From an uncultured Lachnospiraceae bacterium (GTDB taxonomy: Bacteria > Bacillota > Clostridia > Lachnospirales > Lachnospiraceae), in the NCBI GenBank assembly GCA_910584685.1, contig CAJUAO010000012.1:1-64000 (forward strand): a stretch of 64,000 nt of DNA, in the 5' to 3' direction. Below are positions 1 through 7,592 of the stretch, in pieces. Made by a program: the position numbers and the translations under genes. Each line of letters starts with the position of its first letter. Within the stretch, counting starts at the first letter, position 1. The notes below the pieces were generated by a model. It was not told the DNA's origin. It saw only the letters and a list, made by a program, of their open reading frames with translations, and ran no database searches.

Positions 1-96
1 AGTTTTCAAAGGTTCGTCTTTGTGTCTAACGCCTGACTGGCTTTGACACCTTTTTTTGCTGCTAGCTTCTTATGCTATTAGCTTTCTAGCGACAGC
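1..96 (-). other. Probable 5' leader of an rRNA operon, continuing off the left edge
   Basis: On the minus strand the bases after the strong promoter at 103-131 hold no open reading frame and run to the window edge. The last bases (ACCTTTGAAAACT on the minus strand) resemble the stretch that often precedes 16S rRNA in Clostridia. With the A-rich upstream element and perfect promoter, this suggests an rRNA operon whose 16S gene starts just outside the window. A tRNA operon is the alternative; the rRNA gene itself is not visible. Confidence 0.5.
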
Positions 97-102
97 TTGA
101 AT

Positions 103-131
103 AGTCTATCACTTATTTGAAAGCTTGTCAA
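103..131 (-). promoter_or_regulatory. Strong promoter with UP element, probably for an rRNA operon
   Basis: Minus strand: -35 TTGACA at 126-131, 17-base spacer, -10 TAGACT at 103-108. The bases just upstream (132-165) are long A runs on the minus strand, as in the UP elements of stable-RNA promoters. It lies downstream of the tRNA-Ser terminator, so it starts a new transcript leaving the window to the left. Confidence 0.7.
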
Positions 132-188
132 CAGTTTTTTTATTTTTTTACATTTTTCTATGTTTTTCAAACCTCATGTTTGTCATAG

Positions 189-220
189 TAAAAATGTCTC
201 GTAAGAATTATCTTACGAAA
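189..220 (-). terminator. Intrinsic terminator of the tRNA-Ser transcript
   Basis: Minus strand: perfect 8-bp stem (TCGTAAGA / TCTTACGA, 199-206 and 211-218) with a 4-base loop, followed by a short T run (189-194). It starts two bases after the tRNA 3' end. Confidence 0.75.
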
Positions 221-306
221 CGGAGAGGGTGGGATTCGAACCCACGCGCCCTTGCGGACAAACGGTTTTCAAGACCGCCTCGTTATGACCACTTCGATAC
301 CTCTCC
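221..306 (-). tRNA. tRNA-Ser (anticodon UGA)
   Basis: Read on the minus strand, the 86 bases fold as a class II tRNA. The acceptor stem is GGAGAGG/CCTCTCC with discriminator G, the anticodon loop CTTGAAA gives UGA, there is a long variable arm (TTGTCCGCAAGGGCG region), and the T arm carries GGTTCGAATCC. G73, the long variable arm and the anticodon identify serine. No 3' CCA is encoded. It has its own promoter (369-397) and terminator (189-220), so it is a single-gene transcript. Confidence 0.95.
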
Positions 307-368
307 AAAGGCTTTATTACTATATTGTAATGCTCCTGCCGGCTTGTGTTCCGCCGTCAGCAAAAAAT

Positions 369-397
369 ATAATATCACTATCAAAAGAATATGTCAA
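369..397 (-). promoter_or_regulatory. Promoter of tRNA-Ser
   Basis: Minus strand: -35 TTGACA at 392-397, 17-base spacer, -10 TATTAT at 369-374, about 63 bases before the tRNA 5' end. The rest of 310-486 is AT-rich and holds nothing else recognisable. Confidence 0.8.
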
Positions 398-486
398 TAA
401 CTTTTTTTACTTTTTTTTATGTTTTTTTACTTCCACAAAATATGCTGTTTTACATAGTTTTAATCCACAATATATTGTTTATATAA

Positions 487-1218
487 TTATTTGTATATGT
501 CGGCTGACGACACTTTTTTATTATTTAATATTGCTTTTCCGAATATCATATCTTCAGGGGTGGTTATTTTTATATTGTCATAGGATGCTTTTACAAGCTT
601 AATCTTTTGATTGCAATATCTCTCTAAAACCATGGCGTCATCTGTTATATCCCTAGTATCCCCAGCCATCACAAAATTATACGCTTTCTTTATCATATCG
701 TACTTAAAGGCCTGGGGCGTCTGTATCTGCCACACCGTTTCTCTTAAAGGGGTTTCCCTTATATACCCCTCTTTGTCCGATATTTTTATCGTATCCTTTG
801 CTTTTACCGCCGCCACGCATGCCCCCTCCGTCTCACAGCATTTAATAAGCTTCTCTATAATATCTGCTGAAACAAAAGGTCTTGCGCCGTCATGTATAAG
901 GACTATATCTGTGTCAGGACATTTTTCTTCTATAGTATTTAGTCCGTTATATACGGAATTATATCTTTCCTTTCCCCCTTCCGCTATGTAAACCTCTTTT
1001 TTCATATTGTATTTTTTTATTATATTTTCCCTTATATATTCTTCATCCCCTTTACCGCATACTATAACAATGCAGTCTACGGACGATTTTTCAAATGCTC
1101 TTAAAGCGTAATATAAAACAGGCTCCCCCTCCAGCTTGAGATATTGCTTGCTGACTGAGGCGCCCATTCTTTTTCCTTTTCCTCCTGATAAAATAACGGC
1201 CGCTGTTTTCACATTCAA
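487..1218 (-). CDS. ispD: 2-C-methyl-D-erythritol 4-phosphate cytidylyltransferase (IspD)
   Basis: Transfers CMP from CTP to methylerythritol 4-phosphate, the third step of the non-mevalonate isoprenoid pathway, in the cytosol. The 243 residues match the usual family length. The N-terminal CTP-binding loop is AAVILSGGKGKRMG (residues 6-19); HDGARPF and the C-terminal TPEDM segment are also typical. The ATG at 1218 has an AGAGGA ribosome binding site five bases upstream. It is the last gene of the tsaE-to-ispD series and is 70 bases downstream of tsaD, so co-transcription is likely but not certain. Confidence 0.93.
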   Translation of the reverse strand: MNVKTAAVILSGGKGKRMGASVSKQYLKLEGEPVLYYALRAFEKSSVDCIVIVCGKGDEEYIRENIIKKYNMKKEVYIAEGGKERYNSVYNGLNTIEEKCPDTDIVLIHDGARPFVSADIIEKLIKCCETEGACVAAVKAKDTIKISDKEGYIRETPLRETVWQIQTPQAFKYDMIKKAYNFVMAGDTRDITDDAMVLERYCNQKIKLVKASYDNIKITTPEDMIFGKAILNNKKVSSADIYK

Positions 1219-1288
1219 ATCCTCTTTTCTGATTTTTATATTAATCTGATTTTTCTACTAATGCGATTTTTCTACTAAATTGCCAAAC

Positions 1289-2317
1289 CTATATACGCTC
1301 CCCCAGCTTAAGCCCCGGCACCGCATTTAAGTCGTACCCGTGCCTTACGCCCTTTATATACTCATAATATGCTGCCGCGCCTATCATGGCTGCATTATCC
1401 GTACAATATACAGGCGACGGATGATAAAATTCTATATTTCTCTTTAAACACTCACCTGAAAAAGCTTCTCCTATGGCAGAATTTGACGCTACGCCGCCTG
1501 CTATGGCAAATTTCTTCATGCCATACATTGAGCAGGCCTCCATACTGTGTGACACAAGCACATCTACAACCGATTTTTGGAAGGATGCTGCTATATCGGC
1601 AGGATTTATTTCTATATTTTTCATCTGACACATATTTATATGGTTAAGAACTGCCGATTTAAGACCGCTAAAGCTGAAATCAAGCGGAGCGTCATTTACC
1701 TTTGCTATCGGAAATCTTACGGCGTCCTTATTTCCCTCCTTGGACAGCCTGTCTATCTTAGGCCCGCCGGGATATCCTAAGCCAATGGCTCTCGCCACCT
1801 TATCAAAGGCTTCTCCTGCCGCATCATCCCTTGTCCTTCCTATTACCTTGTAATCACCGTAACCATTTACCACCACAAGATGTGTATGTCCTCCTGACAC
1901 AACCAGACATATAAAAGGAGGCTCAAGCTCCTTATTTTCTATGTAATTGGCTGATATATGCCCCTCTATATGATGAACGCCTACTAACGGCTTTTTCTTT
2001 GCAAATGCTATTGCCTTTGCCTCTGCAACTCCTACGAGAAGGGCTCCTACAAGTCCGGGACCATAGGTTACGCCAATAGCGTCCAAATCATCTAAAGTAA
2101 CCCTCGCTTCTGCCAGGGCTTCTTCTATAACTCCGTTAATATTTTCTATATGCTTTCTTGATGCAATCTCAGGAACTACGCCGCCATATTGTGTATGTAA
2201 GGCTATCTGGGATGAAATAACATTTGATAAAACCCATCTTCCGTTTTTTACCACCGAGGCTGCCGTTTCATCGCATGAGCTTTCTATAGCCAGTATAAGT
2301 ATGTCCTTCTTTTCCAT
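1289..2317 (-). CDS. tsaD: tRNA N6-threonylcarbamoyladenosine transferase subunit TsaD
   Basis: Transfers the threonylcarbamoyl group to A37 of ANN-decoding tRNAs, working with TsaB and TsaE. The protein has 342 residues, normal for the family. The N-terminal ASKHA ATPase motif is ILAIESSCDET, the metal-binding motif HIEGH is at residues 116-120, and GGVASNS is present near the C-terminus. The start lies one base after the stop of the upstream membrane-protein gene, which implies translational coupling. TsaB, TsaE and RimI are encoded in the same block; TsaC, which makes the threonylcarbamoyl-AMP substrate, is not in the window. Confidence 0.96.
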   Translation of the reverse strand: MEKKDILILAIESSCDETAASVVKNGRWVLSNVISSQIALHTQYGGVVPEIASRKHIENINGVIEEALAEARVTLDDLDAIGVTYGPGLVGALLVGVAEAKAIAFAKKKPLVGVHHIEGHISANYIENKELEPPFICLVVSGGHTHLVVVNGYGDYKVIGRTRDDAAGEAFDKVARAIGLGYPGGPKIDRLSKEGNKDAVRFPIAKVNDAPLDFSFSGLKSAVLNHINMCQMKNIEINPADIAASFQKSVVDVLVSHSMEACSMYGMKKFAIAGGVASNSAIGEAFSGECLKRNIEFYHPSPVYCTDNAAMIGAAAYYEYIKGVRHGYDLNAVPGLKLGERI

Positions 2318-2318
2318 T

Positions 2319-2894
2319 TTATTCAGACTCCTTAGCTTTTATCTGCCAGCCAAGTATTTTCCAGTTTCCCTCGTCGTCGCATCTTAAAGCATATGTTTCT
2401 GTCACTTTATCTGTCCCTTTTGACGCCTTTAAATAATATATACAGTCTATTTGGGCATATTTTACGCCCTCAATCTCCGAATACACAACCTCCGACGCCT
2501 TATCAAGAATAGTCCTGTAGAGAGTCTTTCCTTCTGCCCTGTACTGTTCAATCTCCTTAGTCAGCTCTGCATAATATTTATCAAAAGGATTTGCCTCCAC
2601 CAGCTTTTCGTCAAACAGCCTCATTGCCTGATAGGCAAGCTTTACAAGCTTATCCTCCTCTACGGTTTCATTATAATAACATTCCTGAATACTTATAAAG
2701 TTTGACACAACCTCTCTTACTGATTTCGGATAATTTTTTTCCAAATCCTTTGACAGCATTTTTTCAACGGCTGAAACTGTAGCCTCCTTTGAATCATCGG
2801 AATTCTTGCCGGACTTGTTTACCACAAAATAATATGCCATTAAGCCCAGTACAAGTATCAATGCAAGTGTCATTAAATACTTCAGCTTTTTCAT
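2319..2894 (-). CDS. Hypothetical membrane-anchored extracytoplasmic protein (DUF6715-like)
   Basis: A 191-residue protein with one N-terminal hydrophobic segment (LMTLALILVLGLMAYYFVV) after a KKLKY basic start, then a Lys/Ser-rich linker and a soluble domain of about 150 residues ending in an ETYALRCDDEGNWKILGWQI module. This resembles small Lachnospiraceae proteins grouped as DUF6715; the assignment is from memory and not verified. An ATG four codons upstream (2906) abuts AAAAGG too closely. The ATG at 2894 has a good extended Shine-Dalgarno sequence, GGTGAG, so it is preferred. The function is unknown. It lies between rnz and tsaD. Confidence 0.7.
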   Translation of the reverse strand: MKKLKYLMTLALILVLGLMAYYFVVNKSGKNSDDSKEATVSAVEKMLSKDLEKNYPKSVREVVSNFISIQECYYNETVEEDKLVKLAYQAMRLFDEKLVEANPFDKYYAELTKEIEQYRAEGKTLYRTILDKASEVVYSEIEGVKYAQIDCIYYLKASKGTDKVTETYALRCDDEGNWKILGWQIKAKESE

Positions 2895-2967
2895 TATTCT
2901 CACCATCCTTTTATTATATAGCCGTACCGTTTATATACCCTTATACTAAGCATAAGCCTTTTAGCCT

Positions 2968-3879
2968 TCAGTCCTCCCGAAACTTAAGAGTAAGCGTCTT
3001 TCCATCCTTGCCGGGATATATGCTTTCAAATATTTTTCTCGTTTCCCTCATAAATTCCTCAGGATGTATAAGGGACGGACTGTAATGTGTAAGCCACATT
3101 TCCTTTGGCTTAGCTTCCCTTCCAAGCTCTGCCGCCTCGTAAAAGGTCATATGCTTATATTCTCTTGCCTTTCCCTCCTTATCCTTTTCACCGTACATGC
3201 CCTCGCATATAAACAGGTCTGCCTCCTTTGCCATCAGGGCTATAAGTGGAACAGGCCTTGTATCTGTACAATATGTCAGCTTTATTCCTTTTCTTGCATC
3301 TCCTAACACCATATCCGGCGTATATGTTTTTCCCTCATATTCTATTTCTTCTCCCTTTTGAAGCTTATTCCAATACATTTTTGGTATAGACAGGCTTTCT
3401 GCCTTTTCTACAAGAAATTTTCCATTTCTTTCTATTTCTATATTATAACCGTAACAGGTAATATTGTGCAATACCCTAAAGGCATGAATTTTGTAGCCTT
3501 TTATATATATAGTCTGCTCTGGCTCCGTTATCTCAATAAAATTTATTTCAAAAGGAAGCTCCGGCGCTATTACCCTAAGGGAATTTACCACCCTCTCAAG
3601 TCCCCTCGGCCCTATCATGGTAACCGGCTCCCTGCGGTCTGCGTTGCCCATTGTAAGCAGCAGACCGGGAAGTCCGCTTATATGGTCTCCGTGATAATGG
3701 GTAAAGCATATTATATCTATAGGATTAAAGCTCCAGCCCTGTTCCTTTATGGCAAGCTGCGTTCCCTCTCCGCAGTCTATCAAAAGACTGCTTCCGTTAT
3801 ATCTTGTCATCAGGGCTGTCAGCCACCTTTTTGGAAGGGGCATCATCCCGCTTGTTCCCAGCAAACAAACATCCAGCAT
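2968..3879 (-). CDS. rnz: Ribonuclease Z
   Basis: Zinc-dependent endonuclease that trims the 3' ends of tRNA precursors lacking an encoded CCA, consistent with the CCA-less tRNA-Ser in this window. Length is 303 residues. The metallo-beta-lactamase signature HYHGDH is at residues 61-66. The N-terminal LLGTSGMMPLPKR and the downstream YCTDTRP and THYSPSL blocks are those of the RNase Z family. It precedes the DUF6715-like gene by about 70 bases in the same direction. Confidence 0.93.
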   Translation of the reverse strand: MLDVCLLGTSGMMPLPKRWLTALMTRYNGSSLLIDCGEGTQLAIKEQGWSFNPIDIICFTHYHGDHISGLPGLLLTMGNADRREPVTMIGPRGLERVVNSLRVIAPELPFEINFIEITEPEQTIYIKGYKIHAFRVLHNITCYGYNIEIERNGKFLVEKAESLSIPKMYWNKLQKGEEIEYEGKTYTPDMVLGDARKGIKLTYCTDTRPVPLIALMAKEADLFICEGMYGEKDKEGKAREYKHMTFYEAAELGREAKPKEMWLTHYSPSLIHPEEFMRETRKIFESIYPGKDGKTLTLKFRED

Positions 3880-3905
3880 AATTTCCTCGTTTCCGCAATA
3901 TTATT

Positions 3906-4154
3906 TTATAGCATTTCATTTATTTCTTCCCTGTCAATAGGGATAACAAATTTTTTTTCTAATTTTTTATAACATTCCTGACAAATGTCAAAGCTGTGAG
4001 TTTCCCCGTCAAAGTCCGAGAAGTAACCCCATTTATAATCAACGGATAAAACTCCGTCCATCATCATACCCTTTTGTATTTTTATGCTTCTGCCGCACAT
4101 GTTGCACATTGCCCTGATTACATTGCTGCTGCCTTCATGCTCGTATCTTCTCAT
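3906..4154 (-). CDS. Small zinc-ribbon-like protein
   Basis: An 82-residue protein with two cysteine pairs, CNMCGR (about residues 17-22) and CQECYKK (about residues 58-64), that could bind one zinc ion. The ribosome binding site GGAGG sits seven bases before the ATG. The family is not recognised by name. Position between rimI and rnz suggests membership of the RNA-modification block, but no function can be assigned. Confidence 0.75.
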   Translation of the reverse strand: MRRYEHEGSSNVIRAMCNMCGRSIKIQKGMMMDGVLSVDYKWGYFSDFDGETHSFDICQECYKKLEKKFVIPIDREEINEML

Positions 4155-4251
4155 AGTAACCTCCGTTATCTGTATAGATAATATATATATCTATATGATT
4201 TTTGGGTTTTAGGATGTTTGCATACAACAGTATATATCAGTCTTTTTATTT

Positions 4252-4713
4252 TTACAATGGTAATAGTTTCATATACATGACAATGGCGTTTTCCGCAGGT
4301 TTTTCATAAAAATTCTTTCTTATGCCCGCGGGGCGAAAGCCTGCTTTTTCATACAGTCTTATGGCTGCATTGTTGCTCTCCCTGACCTCAAGAATCAGAT
4401 TGTCTATATTCTTCTCCACCGCCAGCCTTTTCAGCTCATTCATAAGGGCAAAGCCTACCCCCTTACCCCTATATCCGGGACTTACGGCAATATTTGTAAT
4501 GTCTCCCTCATTTAAAGCCTTATACATGCCTATATAACCTGCAACTCTGCCGCCCGGACATTCATAATCAACCGCTGCCAAAAACATAGCGTGCTCATAT
4601 GAAAATGACTCTAAAAAAGCCTCCTTGGACCATGGCAGAGAAAAGGACTCCCTTTCTATTTCTACCACCTGGGGAATATGCTCTATTGTCATAGGCTCAA
4701 TAACTATATTCAA
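4252..4713 (-). CDS. rimI: Ribosomal protein S18-alanine N-acetyltransferase (RimI)
   Basis: GNAT acetyltransferase expected to acetylate the N-terminal alanine of ribosomal protein S18. Its 153 residues are typical. The acetyl-CoA loop is VSPGYRGKGVGFALM, followed by EVRESNNAAIRLYEKAGF, the hallmark of RimI. The start overlaps the tsaB stop by four bases (ATGA), a coupling seen in many Firmicutes. Substrate assignment rests on family and context. Confidence 0.92.
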   Translation of the reverse strand: MNIVIEPMTIEHIPQVVEIERESFSLPWSKEAFLESFSYEHAMFLAAVDYECPGGRVAGYIGMYKALNEGDITNIAVSPGYRGKGVGFALMNELKRLAVEKNIDNLILEVRESNNAAIRLYEKAGFRPAGIRKNFYEKPAENAIVMYMKLLPL

Positions 4714-5423
4714 CTGTCCTTACTCCCATTCCTTTGCGCAAGCTCTCTCTCCGCCTGTGAAAGCCTTAAATAATCAGGCTTATGTTCCGCCGCCGTCTCT
4801 GTCTGTCCCATAGCAATATATGTCTTTGCCGCCTGGGCCACCGCGCCTGCCCTCTGCCTGTTTATATGGGGCGGGGCATAGGTGTGTATGCTTTTTAGCT
4901 TCTCATCTATTATATCGGCAAATACAGGTACTCCATCACCTAAGAAAATAACATTTTCTTCCATTTTATTAAGGGTATCTATAAGCTCGTCAATGGATAC
5001 GGCGCGCTGATTTTTAACTGCCGTCACCTGTCCCCTTTTATTTCTGTAAATACCGGTATAAACCTGATTTCTTCTTGCATCCATAATAGGACATATAAGG
5101 GACTCCGTATCATATATATTATATGCCATAGCCTCAACCGTGGGCACATGCACCAAGGGCTTGTCAAGGGCCAGTCCCAGTCCTTTTGCCGTGGCGCTGC
5201 CAATGCGCAGTCCCGTAAATGAGCCGGGACCTGCCGATACTGCTATGTAATCTATATTGTTTATATCGTATTCCGTAAGCCTGCATATTTCGTCAATCAT
5301 GGGAAGCAGTGTCTGGGAATGTGTCTTTTTGTAATTCATTGTATATTCCGCTATCATTATATCATCACTTACTATAGCCGCCGACGCTACCAGCGAGGAT
5401 GTCTCTATGGCTAATATATTCAT
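4710..5423 (-). CDS. tsaB: tRNA threonylcarbamoyladenosine biosynthesis protein TsaB
   Basis: Non-catalytic ASKHA-fold partner of TsaD in the t6A complex. Its 237 residues include the N-terminal MNILAIETSS and the block VSAGPGSFTGLRIG, which together identify TsaB. It lies between tsaE (25-base gap) and rimI (4-base overlap). Confidence 0.95.
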   Translation of the reverse strand: MNILAIETSSLVASAAIVSDDIMIAEYTMNYKKTHSQTLLPMIDEICRLTEYDINNIDYIAVSAGPGSFTGLRIGSATAKGLGLALDKPLVHVPTVEAMAYNIYDTESLICPIMDARRNQVYTGIYRNKRGQVTAVKNQRAVSIDELIDTLNKMEENVIFLGDGVPVFADIIDEKLKSIHTYAPPHINRQRAGAVAQAAKTYIAMGQTETAAEHKPDYLRLSQAERELAQRNGSKDS

Positions 5424-5448
5424 ATTTTCACACTTTCCTTTGCAATAT

Positions 5449-5883
5449 TTAAGTTATGGTGATTAATCTGTAATCAAAGCCCTTTTCCAAATTTTTTTCT
5501 ATGGTTACATACATTGCATCCTCCGGGATTATATCCTCTATAAGACACGCCCATTCTATAAGGCAGACGCCATTACCAAAAAAATAATCCTCGCAGCCTA
5601 TATCAATAAGCTCCGAAGCGTCCCCTATTCTGTATACGTCAAAATGATACAAGGGTATTCTTCCCGTATGATATTCCTGTACTATGGTAAAGGTCGGACT
5701 GCTTATAGGCTCGTCTATTCCAAGCCCCTTTGCAAAGCCCTGGGTAAACACAGTTTTTCCTGCGCCCAAACCTCCGTTAACGCAGATAACATCGCCGCTT
5801 TCTACACCTTTTCCAAGCTTTTCTCCTAATGAAAAGGTATCCTCCCATGTAAAGCTTTCCGTAATGCTCATTCCCTTTTCCAT
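5449..5883 (-). CDS. tsaE: tRNA threonylcarbamoyladenosine biosynthesis ATPase TsaE
   Basis: Small P-loop ATPase required for turnover of the TsaBD complex. The Walker A motif GGLGAGKT is at residues 37-44 of 144, followed by SSPTFTIVQEY and HFDVYRI, as in the family. The start overlaps the stop of the upstream ycxB-like gene by one base (TAATG). Confidence 0.95.
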   Translation of the reverse strand: MEKGMSITESFTWEDTFSLGEKLGKGVESGDVICVNGGLGAGKTVFTQGFAKGLGIDEPISSPTFTIVQEYHTGRIPLYHFDVYRIGDASELIDIGCEDYFFGNGVCLIEWACLIEDIIPEDAMYVTIEKNLEKGFDYRLITIT

Positions 5884-6401
5884 TAATATACCCTTCCAAA
5901 TGCAATGCTTTTTGCGCTTGTGGCATTTTTTCTAATCATATCGCGAAGCTTAGCCATCCCGTCATCCTCAAATACCCTTCTTGGAATAATGAACGCCCTG
6001 TATTTCGATACATACAAAAATATACAAAGCTTTGATGAATTAACCTTTATAACCTGATTCCACTCATACTCCACATGCTCCTCCCCCTGGCTTATCTGTA
6101 TCATGGCGTCAGTAAATTTATATTCCATTGGCTTATTTATGTTTTCGTTTTGTTCTACCTGCCTTTTTGATTTCCTGTACAAGGTAAGAGGCTGAATAAC
6201 AGTAAATAAAAGAGCCGTAATTAACAGTACTATCTTATACGCTATATTAACCTCAGAATTTGTCAATGTCATTATGAAGCCCACAAAGGCGCAGCCGCTT
6301 AATATAAGTCCTATATATCCGCTCATGCTGCTATATGTATGCTTCATCATAAAATTAAACATTTCCTTTGCCGTAAGCTTTACACTTAATTTTATCTCCA
6401 T
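5883..6401 (-). CDS. YcxB-like membrane protein
   Basis: A 172-residue protein with two hydrophobic segments (about residues 29-47 and 54-73) and a C-terminal soluble domain holding YEWNQVIKV and FIIPRRVF. This is the pattern of the YcxB-like C-terminal domain found in membrane proteins of unknown function. It is the first gene after the promoter at 6446-6474 and is translationally coupled to tsaE. Confidence 0.8.
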   Translation of the reverse strand: MEIKLSVKLTAKEMFNFMMKHTYSSMSGYIGLILSGCAFVGFIMTLTNSEVNIAYKIVLLITALLFTVIQPLTLYRKSKRQVEQNENINKPMEYKFTDAMIQISQGEEHVEYEWNQVIKVNSSKLCIFLYVSKYRAFIIPRRVFEDDGMAKLRDMIRKNATSAKSIAFGRVY

Positions 6402-6445
6402 TTTTCCTTATCCTTTCATATATTAAGCCTATTGCCTTCGTGTAG

Positions 6446-6474
6446 ATTATACCGATTTAGCATTTTAATGTCAA
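6446..6474 (-). promoter_or_regulatory. Promoter of the ycxB-like/tsaE/tsaB/rimI operon
   Basis: Minus strand: -35 TTGACA at 6469-6474, 17-base spacer, -10 TATAAT at 6446-6451, a perfect consensus about 45 bases before the first start codon. It is back to back with the ribU promoter (6491-6519) on the other strand. Confidence 0.88.
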
Positions 6475-6490
6475 TGAATTTAAGTTGCCC

Positions 6491-6519
6491 TTGACAAAAA
6501 TATTATCATATTGTATATT
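6491..6519 (+). promoter_or_regulatory. Promoter of the FMN riboswitch/ribU transcript
   Basis: Plus strand: TTGACA at 6491-6496, 17-base spacer, TATATT at 6514-6519. The predicted start is about 40 bases before the riboswitch. Confidence 0.88.
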
Positions 6520-6569
6520 GTTTTTTGATATGTAGGATTTTTCTGCATAATATAAATTAAAAATGGAAA

Positions 6570-6692
6570 TTCTTCGGGGCAGGGTGAAATTCCCGACTGG
6601 CGGTACAGTCCGCGACCCGTTATGGCTTTTGCCTGTAACGGCTGATTTGGTGAAATTCCAAAACCAACAGTACAGTCTGGATGAGAGAAGAA
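6570..6692 (+). promoter_or_regulatory. FMN riboswitch (RFN element)
   Basis: The conserved RFN boxes are present in order: TTCTTCGGGGCAGGGTGAAA, then CGACTGGCGGTA, AGTCCGCGACCCG, a variable hairpin, TGGTGAAATTCCA, ACCAACAGTACAGTCTGGAT and the closing GAGAGAAGAA, which pairs with the first box. It is followed by an intrinsic terminator (6737-6764) before ribU. When FMN is abundant the aptamer should favour termination, so this is an OFF switch for riboflavin uptake. Confidence 0.97.
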
Positions 6693-6736
6693 AGCGTCGT
6701 CTAAAGCCGGCGCTTTGCTTAGTCAGCAAATTTTTA

Positions 6737-6764
6737 GTCCCGACCTTGTATCGGGGCTTTTTTT
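6737..6764 (+). terminator. Riboswitch-controlled terminator (attenuator) of ribU
   Basis: Stem GTCCCGA / TCGGGGC (6737-6743 and 6751-6757) with a 7-base loop and a run of seven T (6758-6764). It lies 45 bases before the ribU start. Confidence 0.9.
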
Positions 6765-6809
6765 CGTTGAATTTTCATATTGCGTTTACCGCAAGGAAAG
6801 GAATACGAT

Positions 6810-7574
6810 ATGTCAAAATTAAAAGAACTTTTAAACAATTTTTCCCATGCAATGGAAAATGAGGCAGGCTTTGTTCTTGCCGTAATTGTATTTATTGCGG
6901 CTTTGTTTGCTCTTGCCATAGCCGCAGATTTAAGCTACCGCAAAAACATGAAAAAAATCAATCCGGAGGCTGCAGGTTATATAAGCAGCACAAAAAAAAT
7001 CACCATCGTAGGCGCATTTTCGGCTCTTGCCGCTATACTTATGTATCTTGAAATACCGCTGTTTTTTGCTCCGTCATTTTATAAAATAGATTTCAGTGAA
7101 ATTCCGGTGCTTATATGCGGATTTCTCCTAGGCCCTACGTCTGCGGCTGTTTCAGAGGCAATAAAAATACTTATAAAGCTTATTATTCACCCTACGTCAA
7201 CTGCCTTTGTGGGAGAATTTGCAAACTTTGTCGTTGGCTGCGCATTTGTTATTCCTGCCTCCATAATTTATCAAAGGCATAAGACAAGAAAGCGGGCCGT
7301 AGTTGGCATGGTCAGCGGAACGCTTATCTCTACGGTCCTCGGCATGTTTACAAACGCGTACATACTGCTTCCTGCATTTGCAGTTCTTTATGGAGGCATG
7401 CCTGTAGAAGCGCTTATTTCAATGGGTACAGAGGTAAACCCTTCCATAAACGGTATGTTTACTTTTATTTTGCTGGCGGTTACGCCTCTTAATCTGTTGA
7501 AGTTTGGACTGGTTTCTGTTGTGGTGTTTCTGATTTATAAAAAAATCAGTATTCTCCTTAAAATGAAGCTGTAG
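6810..7574 (+). CDS. ribU: Riboflavin ECF transporter substrate-binding subunit RibU
   Basis: Membrane S-component that binds riboflavin and works with the shared ECF energizing module, which is not encoded here. 254 residues with about six hydrophobic segments. The block LEIPLFFAPSFYKIDFSEIP followed by LLGPTSAAVSE is characteristic of RibU. Compared with compact RibU proteins it has an extra N-terminal hydrophobic helix (AVIVFIAALFALAIAADLS). The ATG at 6810 is preceded by AGGAAAGGA; a TTG 30 bases upstream in the same frame lacks a site. Control by the FMN riboswitch supports the substrate. The stop lies in a palindrome shared with tex. Confidence 0.93.
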   Translation: MSKLKELLNNFSHAMENEAGFVLAVIVFIAALFALAIAADLSYRKNMKKINPEAAGYISSTKKITIVGAFSALAAILMYLEIPLFFAPSFYKIDFSEIPVLICGFLLGPTSAAVSEAIKILIKLIIHPTSTAFVGEFANFVVGCAFVIPASIIYQRHKTRKRAVVGMVSGTLISTVLGMFTNAYILLPAFAVLYGGMPVEALISMGTEVNPSINGMFTFILLAVTPLNLLKFGLVSVVVFLIYKKISILLKMKL

Positions 7575-7592
7575 AAATTTCTACAGCTTCAT
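7563..7592. terminator. 30-bp perfect palindrome covering both stop codons of ribU and tex
   Basis: Bases 7563-7577 and 7578-7592 are exact inverse complements. Each strand of the palindrome codes Met-Lys-Leu-stop, so both proteins end with the same residues. On the minus strand the hairpin is followed by TTTT, so it can act as a terminator for tex; on the plus strand the T run is missing. Confidence 0.7.

Noticed and set aside
611..991. Plus-strand open frame inside ispD
   Set aside because: It is a shadow of the minus-strand coding sequence with no ribosome binding site or recognisable domain. The same applies to many opposite-strand frames over tex, secA, prfB and GH51.
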